Made by a program: the position numbers and the translations under genes
Notes under the pieces: generated by a model
Told to the model about the DNA's origin: nothing
The model's input: only the letters and a program-made list of their open reading frames with translations
The model's database searches: none
Assembly: GCA_037189585.1 (NCBI GenBank)
Contig: JBBCJA010000010.1
Location: forward strand, 62,001 to 126,000
From: JAEXNA01 sp037189585
GTDB lineage: Bacteria > Vulcanimicrobiota > Xenobia > Xenobiales > JADMJV01
DNA: 64,000 nt
Reading direction: 5' to 3'
Shown here: positions 59,938 to 64,000 of the stretch, piece by piece
How the letters are laid out: each line of letters starts with the position of its first letter
Position numbering within the stretch: position 1 is the stretch's first letter

Positions 59938-60816
59938 CTAACGAGCCACAGGAGCGAGAATTTTGCGAACCTCTTCCACCATCTCGTCGATAGTTTCCGG
60001 CACGGGAACTCCGGCGGCCTCGAAAGCCTCCACCTTGGCGGCGGCGGTTCCGGACGAACCGGAGACGATGGCGCCGGCGTGACCCATACGCTTACCGGGA
60101 GGGGCGGTCCGACCGGCGATCATAGCAACCGCGGGGACCCCGAGTTCCTTGATCAAAGCGGCTGCCTCTTCCTCGGCCGAGCCGCCGATCTCACCGATCA
60201 AAACGAGAACCTTGGTCTTCTCGTCCTTGGCGAAGGCACCCACGCAGTCTTTGAACTGAGTGCCGATGATCGGGTCTCCTCCGATGCCCACACAGGTGGA
60301 CTGTCCGAATCCGGCCCGAGTCAAAGCATCGGCGGCCTGATAGGTCAGGGTTCCGCTACGGCTGATGAATCCGACCGGGCCGGAAGAGAAGATGTTGCCG
60401 GGCATGATGCCGAGCTTACACTCCCCGGGAGTGATCACGCCGGGGCAGTTGGGTCCGATCAAGCGCACGCCGCGAGCGTGGGCCTGGTCACGAACCGGCA
60501 CCATGTCGTTGATCGGAATACCTTCGGTGATACAGATAACCGTTTTAAGACCCGACTCGATCGCCTCCGAACAGGCGTCGGCGGCAAACGCCGCGGGAAC
60601 AAAAATGATAGAGGTATCCGCCCCGGTGTCCTGGACCGCTTTAGCAACGGTGTCGAAAACCGGCAGTCCGAGGTGAGTCGTTCCGCCCTTACCGGGAGTC
60701 ACGCCCCCCACGACCTGGGTGCCGTAGTCGATCATCTGCTGAGCGTGAAAGGTACCCTCCTTACCGGTGAACCCTTGCACGATGACTTTGGTGTTTTTGT
60801 CGATAAAAATGCTCAT
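59938..60816 (-). CDS. sucD: Succinyl-CoA synthetase alpha subunit
   Basis: SucD with SucC interconverts succinyl-CoA and succinate with ADP/GDP phosphorylation in the TCA cycle. The 292 residues have the CoA-binding Rossmann domain (VIVQGFTGKEGTFHAQQM, ITEGIPINDMVPV, GPNCPGVITPGECKLGIMPG), CVGIGGDPIIGTQFKDC, and the phospho-His in RMGHAGAIVSG. It follows sucC by 19 bases, the usual order. Confidence 0.97.
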   Translation of the reverse strand: MSIFIDKNTKVIVQGFTGKEGTFHAQQMIDYGTQVVGGVTPGKGGTTHLGLPVFDTVAKAVQDTGADTSIIFVPAAFAADACSEAIESGLKTVICITEGIPINDMVPVRDQAHARGVRLIGPNCPGVITPGECKLGIMPGNIFSSGPVGFISRSGTLTYQAADALTRAGFGQSTCVGIGGDPIIGTQFKDCVGAFAKDEKTKVLVLIGEIGGSAEEEAAALIKELGVPAVAMIAGRTAPPGKRMGHAGAIVSGSSGTAAAKVEAFEAAGVPVPETIDEMVEEVRKILAPVAR

Positions 60817-60835
60817 TGTCTCGTTCTCCGTTTTC

Positions 60836-61972
60836 TTATCGGGTCAAGGCGACGATCTTCTTGGCCGCCTCTTCCATGGTCGCTGCCGTCTCGATCCCGG
60901 CCTCTTTGAGGATGGCTCGGCCTTCTTCTTCACGGGTTCCCGAGAGGCGAATCACCAAAGGACGGTCGACATTGAGTACTTTCGTGCCCTCGATAATCCC
61001 CTTGGCCACTTCGTCGCCACGGGTGATTCCGCCGAAGATATTGAACAGAACTCCCTTCACATTGGGGTCCGAGAGGACCAGCTCGAGCGAGGTGGTCACC
61101 ACCTGAGCCGAGGCTCCGCCGCCCACGTCGAGGAAGTTGGCGGGTTTTCCGCCCACTCGGTTCACCTCATCGAGGGTACCCATCACCAGACCCGCGCCGT
61201 TGCCGATGACTCCGATCTCGCCGTCGAGGCGGACATAGGCCAGACCCTTCTCCTTGGCTTTGAGTTCCAGGGGGTCGCCCTCTTCCTCGGTCTCGGTAGC
61301 CATGGCCTCGAGTTCAGGATGGCGGAACAGGGCGTTGGCGTCAAAGTTCACCTTGGCGTCAGCTGCCACCATGCGACCATCGGTGGTGATGGCCAGAGGG
61401 TTGATTTCGGCGATGGTGCAGTCTTTCTTGATGTAGAGCTCAAAGAGAGTCTTGACGAAGACGGCGAGATCCTTACGCTCTTGCTTTTCCATCGGGAAAG
61501 CGTGGCAGACTTCGCGAATGTGGTGGTCCAACAGTCCGCGTTGAGGGCTGACCGCCACTTTGATGATCGCCTCGGGGTGGGTCTCCGCGACCTCCTCGAT
61601 ATCCACGCCGCCCATCGTGGAAAACATGATGACGTGCGCGGCCTTGGCGCGGTCGAGGGTGATACCCAAGTAAAGCTCCTTGGCGATGTCGATGGCTTCC
61701 TCCACCAGAACCTTCTCGACCTTGAGGCCCTTGATGTCCATTCCGATGATCTCACGGGCTTTCTGCTCCGTCTCGGCCTGGCCCTCGGCCAGCTTGATTC
61801 CACCGGCCTTTCCGCGTCCACCGACCAGAACCTGAGCCTTCACGGCCACTTTCTTTCCGATCTCGGCGGCGATCTTGCCGGCCTCCTCAGGGGTGCTGGC
61901 CACACGACCGCGGGTGATGGGAACGCCCACCTCGTCGAGCAGCAACTTGCCCTGATACTCATGGATAACCAT
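60836..61972 (-). CDS. sucC: Succinyl-CoA synthetase beta subunit
   Basis: The 378 residues carry the ATP-grasp fold: VIHEYQGKLLLDEVGVPITRG, VAVKAQVLVGGRGKAGGIKL, DCTIAEINPLAITTDGRMVA, GNGAGLVMGTLDEV and VLFNIFGGITRGDEVAKGI. The ATG at 61972 has an AAGGAG about nine bases upstream. It is preceded on the same strand by serA and infA, with a hairpin-forming leader at 62017-62061. Confidence 0.97.
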   Translation of the reverse strand: MVIHEYQGKLLLDEVGVPITRGRVASTPEEAGKIAAEIGKKVAVKAQVLVGGRGKAGGIKLAEGQAETEQKAREIIGMDIKGLKVEKVLVEEAIDIAKELYLGITLDRAKAAHVIMFSTMGGVDIEEVAETHPEAIIKVAVSPQRGLLDHHIREVCHAFPMEKQERKDLAVFVKTLFELYIKKDCTIAEINPLAITTDGRMVAADAKVNFDANALFRHPELEAMATETEEEGDPLELKAKEKGLAYVRLDGEIGVIGNGAGLVMGTLDEVNRVGGKPANFLDVGGGASAQVVTTSLELVLSDPNVKGVLFNIFGGITRGDEVAKGIIEGTKVLNVDRPLVIRLSGTREEEGRAILKEAGIETAATMEEAAKKIVALTR

Positions 61973-62016
61973 TCGTCATCTTCTCCTTGAAAGAACTTTT
62001 CACGGCCGTCCTTTTG

Positions 62017-62061
62017 GAGCGCGGGCTCAGGATTCCTTTGAAATCAAACAAGCCCGCTCAC
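62017..62061 (-). other. Hairpin-forming region between serA and sucC
   Basis: GCGGGCT (62021-62027) pairs with AGCCCGC (62051-62057), and an inner helix GATTCC (62031-62036) with GAAATC (62040-62045) caps it with a three-base loop. On the minus strand there is no T-run after it, so it looks more like a leader or processing hairpin for sucC than an intrinsic terminator. Confidence 0.45.
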
Positions 62062-62106
62062 GCACGGGGCATGAAGGGGCTTGGGGCGACCCGTTCTATG
62101 TGTACG

Positions 62107-63297
62107 CTAGCCTTTGGAAAGCCGGGCCGCGAACACTCCGTCGCAGGCCTCCACAGCGGCGAGCACGGCCTCGTCGGGACATTTGTCGCAGACGATTCGC
62201 GCCGAGCAGGCTTGGGCTCCCGAGAAGACGGTATTCTCCATCTCCTGCACGGAGATTCCACCCTCCTTCAAAGAGGTGAACACTCCGGCCAGCACACCGA
62301 CCTTGTCCTCGTGGCGGACAAAGAGCGTGGCCGAGCCGGCCGGGGGGGTTCGGAGGTTCACACAGTTGGGAAGCGGTGCACCGTCAACGAACGCTTGCAC
62401 GATGCGAAGCGCTTCCATTCCGGTGTCAAGCTCCGACTGGTCGGTGGAAGCACCGACATGATGCGTCCCATAAAGGTTGGCGTGGCCTGCGATGGAGTCG
62501 ACAAATTCGCCCGACTTTCCAGTAGGCTCGTCGTGGAAAACATCGGTTCCGACTAGAACGCCGCGGTCTAAAGCTTTCTGTAGCGCGTCGCGTTGAATCA
62601 CCTCGGCGCGGCAGGTATTGATCACGATCTCACCGGGCTGCAGTTGGTCAAAAAATTCATCCCCGAACATCTCTCGCGTGTCCTTGGAAAGGGCGAGATG
62701 GAGCGAGACAATGGAGCTTCGACGAGCCACCTCGATGGGCGACTCGATATATTCGACCCCCAAGGCGGCGGCTTTTCCCGGGGTCAAAGAACGTGACCAG
62801 CAGACAATCTTGACGTTGAAGCCTCGCAGGCGCTCGATAGTTGCCTCTCCAATGGCTCCTAGACCGATGATCCCGACGGTCCTTCCTTGAAAGCCGACGG
62901 CTTTCGAGAAGCCGCCCTTGTCCCACCGCCCTTGGCGTAAGGTGGCCACGGCGTCAGGAACCCTCCGGTCCCAAGCCAGCATCAATGAGACAGCCAATTC
63001 CGCTACCGCGACGGCGTTCTTGCCGGGGCAGTTGCAAACCGAGATCCCCTTGCCGGAAGCGGCATCGAGGTCGATCGTGTTGACTCCGGCGCCGGCTCGG
63101 ATGATGAGCGACAAGCGTCGAGCCGCCTCGATCGCTTTGCCGCTGACCTTGGTCGACCGCACGATGACGACGTCAACATCACGAGCTGGCTCAACGATGG
63201 TCTCGGCATCCAGGCTGGGCTGGTAGTCAAGCTGGCCTAGAGTGCTTAGTTTGTCGATCACCGATGGATGGAGTTTGTCCGCGACAAGAATTTTCAT
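62107..63297 (-). CDS. serA: D-3-phosphoglycerate dehydrogenase-like 2-hydroxyacid dehydrogenase
   Basis: SerA oxidises 3-phosphoglycerate to 3-phosphohydroxypyruvate, the first serine step. The 396 residues have the substrate domain (VIVRSTKVSGKAIEAA, AGAGVNTIDLDAASGKGISV), the NAD Rossmann motif GRTVGIIGLGAIGEATIERL, INTCRAEVIQRDAL, the catalytic His in YGTHHVGASTDQSE and a C-terminal ACT domain (about 320-396), probably for serine feedback. In the family the catalytic motif is usually PHIGAST; here the residue before His is Thr-His. It starts five bases after infA. Confidence 0.9.
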   Translation of the reverse strand: MKILVADKLHPSVIDKLSTLGQLDYQPSLDAETIVEPARDVDVVIVRSTKVSGKAIEAARRLSLIIRAGAGVNTIDLDAASGKGISVCNCPGKNAVAVAELAVSLMLAWDRRVPDAVATLRQGRWDKGGFSKAVGFQGRTVGIIGLGAIGEATIERLRGFNVKIVCWSRSLTPGKAAALGVEYIESPIEVARRSSIVSLHLALSKDTREMFGDEFFDQLQPGEIVINTCRAEVIQRDALQKALDRGVLVGTDVFHDEPTGKSGEFVDSIAGHANLYGTHHVGASTDQSELDTGMEALRIVQAFVDGAPLPNCVNLRTPPAGSATLFVRHEDKVGVLAGVFTSLKEGGISVQEMENTVFSGAQACSARIVCDKCPDEAVLAAVEACDGVFAARLSKG

Positions 63298-63302
63298 AAA
63301 GC

Positions 63303-63524
63303 TTACTTGAAACGGTAGGTAATGCGGCCCCGGGTGAGGTCGTAAGGAGAGAGCTCCACGGTTACCTTGTCACCCGGCAAAATACGGATAAAGTGACGTC
63401 GGATCTTTCCCGAGACGTGAGCGAGCACGGTGTGCCCGTTAGCGAGTTCCACAGAGAATCGAGCGTTCGGGAAGGCTTGCACCACAGTGCCCTCAACCTC
63501 GATCCCTTCTTCTTTGTCTGTCAA
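63303..63524 (-). CDS. infA: Translation initiation factor IF-1
   Basis: The 73-residue S1-like OB-fold protein binds the ribosomal A site during initiation. Motifs are VEGTVVQAFPNARFSVELAN, GHTVLAHVSGKIRRHFIRIL and GDKVTVELSPYDLTRGRITY with the usual end RFK. The start is TTG at 63524 with AAGGA seven bases upstream. Instead of the common ribosomal-protein context it is followed by serA, sucC and sucD. Confidence 0.97.
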   Translation of the reverse strand: MTDKEEGIEVEGTVVQAFPNARFSVELANGHTVLAHVSGKIRRHFIRILPGDKVTVELSPYDLTRGRITYRFK

Positions 63525-63576
63525 ATGAAGGTCCTTTCCAGCCTTGTCCCCCCCTTAGGGGTAAAGCGTGGGCGCT

Positions 63577-63605
63577 AGTCTAGCCAAAATGTATCCAGTT
63601 GGCAA
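63577..63605 (-). promoter_or_regulatory. Sigma-70-type promoter of the infA transcript
   Basis: On the minus strand TTGCCA (63600-63605) and TAGACT (63577-63582) are separated by 17 bases, placing transcription start about 45 bases before the infA start codon. Confidence 0.6.
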
Positions 63606-63750
63606 CCCGACCCGGATGGAGCCGTTCGGGTACACCCGAAATCTCCCCCACCGCGAAATGGAACCCTCCGATGGTCTACCGCCAGAGAAAACCACCGCAT
63701 ACTGCCGCGGTCGTGGCAGCGGGATACATTGTGGCTACAAGCACACCACA

Positions 63751-63772
63751 GTCGAGCACGTTAAGGCTCGAC
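63751..63772. promoter_or_regulatory. Inverted repeat upstream of the last gene
   Basis: GTCGAGC (63751-63757) and GCTCGAC (63766-63772) form a perfect 7-bp inverted repeat around eight bases, ending 23 bases before the start codon of the secreted-protein gene. It may be an operator or a 5' leader hairpin. The 272-base gap 63525-63795 otherwise holds the infA promoter and no gene I can support. Confidence 0.4.
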
Positions 63773-63795
63773 GGAATTAAACTAGGAGATGTGAT

Positions 63796-64000
63796 ATGAG
63801 TCTAAAAAAATTTGCTACCGGCGCTCTTGCTGCCGCTTTTCTGCTGACCGCCCCCGCTATGGCCAACGAGCACCACAAAAACAAGGACGGAAAAGTTCAG
63901 GGCTACGACAAGCAGCACCGCGAATATTCTAACCACACCAGGTACGAGTGGACCACTGAACCCGGTCAGGTCATCCTGTTCAAGAATCCTGTTTCCTTCG
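63796..64000 (+). CDS. Exported protein, 3' truncated by the window
   Basis: ATG 63796 has an AGGAG about seven bases upstream and opens a frame running off the window (68 complete codons). The product has a signal peptide (LKKFATGALAAAFLLTAPAM, cleaved after AMA) and a polar mature start rich in His, Lys and Asp (NEHHKNKDGKVQGYDKQHRE), then YEWTTEPGQVILFKNP. No family can be named from this part. Confidence 0.8.
   Translation, partial: MSLKKFATGALAAAFLLTAPAMANEHHKNKDGKVQGYDKQHREYSNHTRYEWTTEPGQVILFKNPVSF

Noticed and set aside
60767..61990. 407-codon open frame on the plus strand
   Set aside because: It is antisense to sucC and the sucD start, which are unmistakable; the translation has no recognisable domain.
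63568..63780. 70-codon open frame upstream of the last gene
   Set aside because: It has no ribosome-binding site, no family pattern, overlaps the infA promoter and ends inside a hairpin before a better gene start.

Overview
The window is about 58-60% GC and carries densely packed bacterial chromosomal genes, many starting with GTG or TTG and overlapping by 1-4 bases (GTGA, ATGA, TAGTG junctions). It suggests a diderm bacterium (an OstA/LptA-type envelope protein, many lipoproteins, a GmhA-type sugar isomerase) from a lineage that also has Firmicute-like traits (RqcH beside gmk, an M16 peptidase-dapB-asd-lysC run, a YqzL-like microprotein). The lineage cannot be fixed from this window; an under-sampled phylum related to Terrabacteria is my guess.

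Layout. 1-8400: the end of a GAF histidine kinase, a structured convergent spacer, then a minus-strand run ilvE - GT-C membrane transferase - aroB - aroQ - truB - histidine kinase - NarL-type regulator. 8497-14626: a plus-strand surface/glycan locus of GmhA-like isomerase, GT4 glycosyltransferase, FemAB/GNAT-like COG3146 protein, a divergent RelA/SpoT-like protein and a long coiled coil. 14627-19838: a six-gene, fully overlapping minus-strand operon of type III polyketide synthase, ICMT-type methyltransferase, acyl carrier protein, fatty acyl-AMP ligase, nitroreductase and FAD monooxygenase, which reads as a phenolic-lipid or alkylquinone pathway. 19847-20978: two imperfect palindromic elements flank a cyclophilin lipoprotein. 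20980-31552: NHL protein, gmk, rqcH, secreted proteins of unclear role, a zinc-ribbon/FHA protein and an acyl-CoA synthetase. 31729-43974: a minus-strand series from a REC/HD-GYP/TPR/SARP regulator and a Ser/Thr kinase-WD40 protein through recN, an M16 peptidase, dapB, asd and lysC. 44105-53777: histidine kinase, lipase, DUF4397 lipoprotein, a two-gene ABC exporter and small secreted or modifying proteins. 53780-58199: a cell-envelope run (31-residue YqzL-like protein, OstA protein, secreted toroid/CBM-like protein, murQ) and a VapBC module. 58294-64000: a probable selenoprotein, a frameshifted zinc-motif gene, infA-serA-sucC-sucD, and the start of a secreted protein.

The most notable observation is at 58294-58953. 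A signal peptide plus copper-amine-oxidase-N-like domain is followed in the same frame by a thioredoxin domain whose first active-site cysteine codon is TGA (W-TGA-G-A-C). A stem-loop sits at the distance expected of a bacterial SECIS. The best explanation is a selenocysteine thioredoxin-like protein that ordinary gene calling would split in two. Second is the type III PKS operon, which carries its own acyl-activating enzyme and acyl carrier. Third is the divergent RelA/SpoT-like protein embedded in a glycan locus. No rRNA, tRNA, CRISPR array or intact insertion sequence was seen, and no gene-free stretch exceeds 300 bases.
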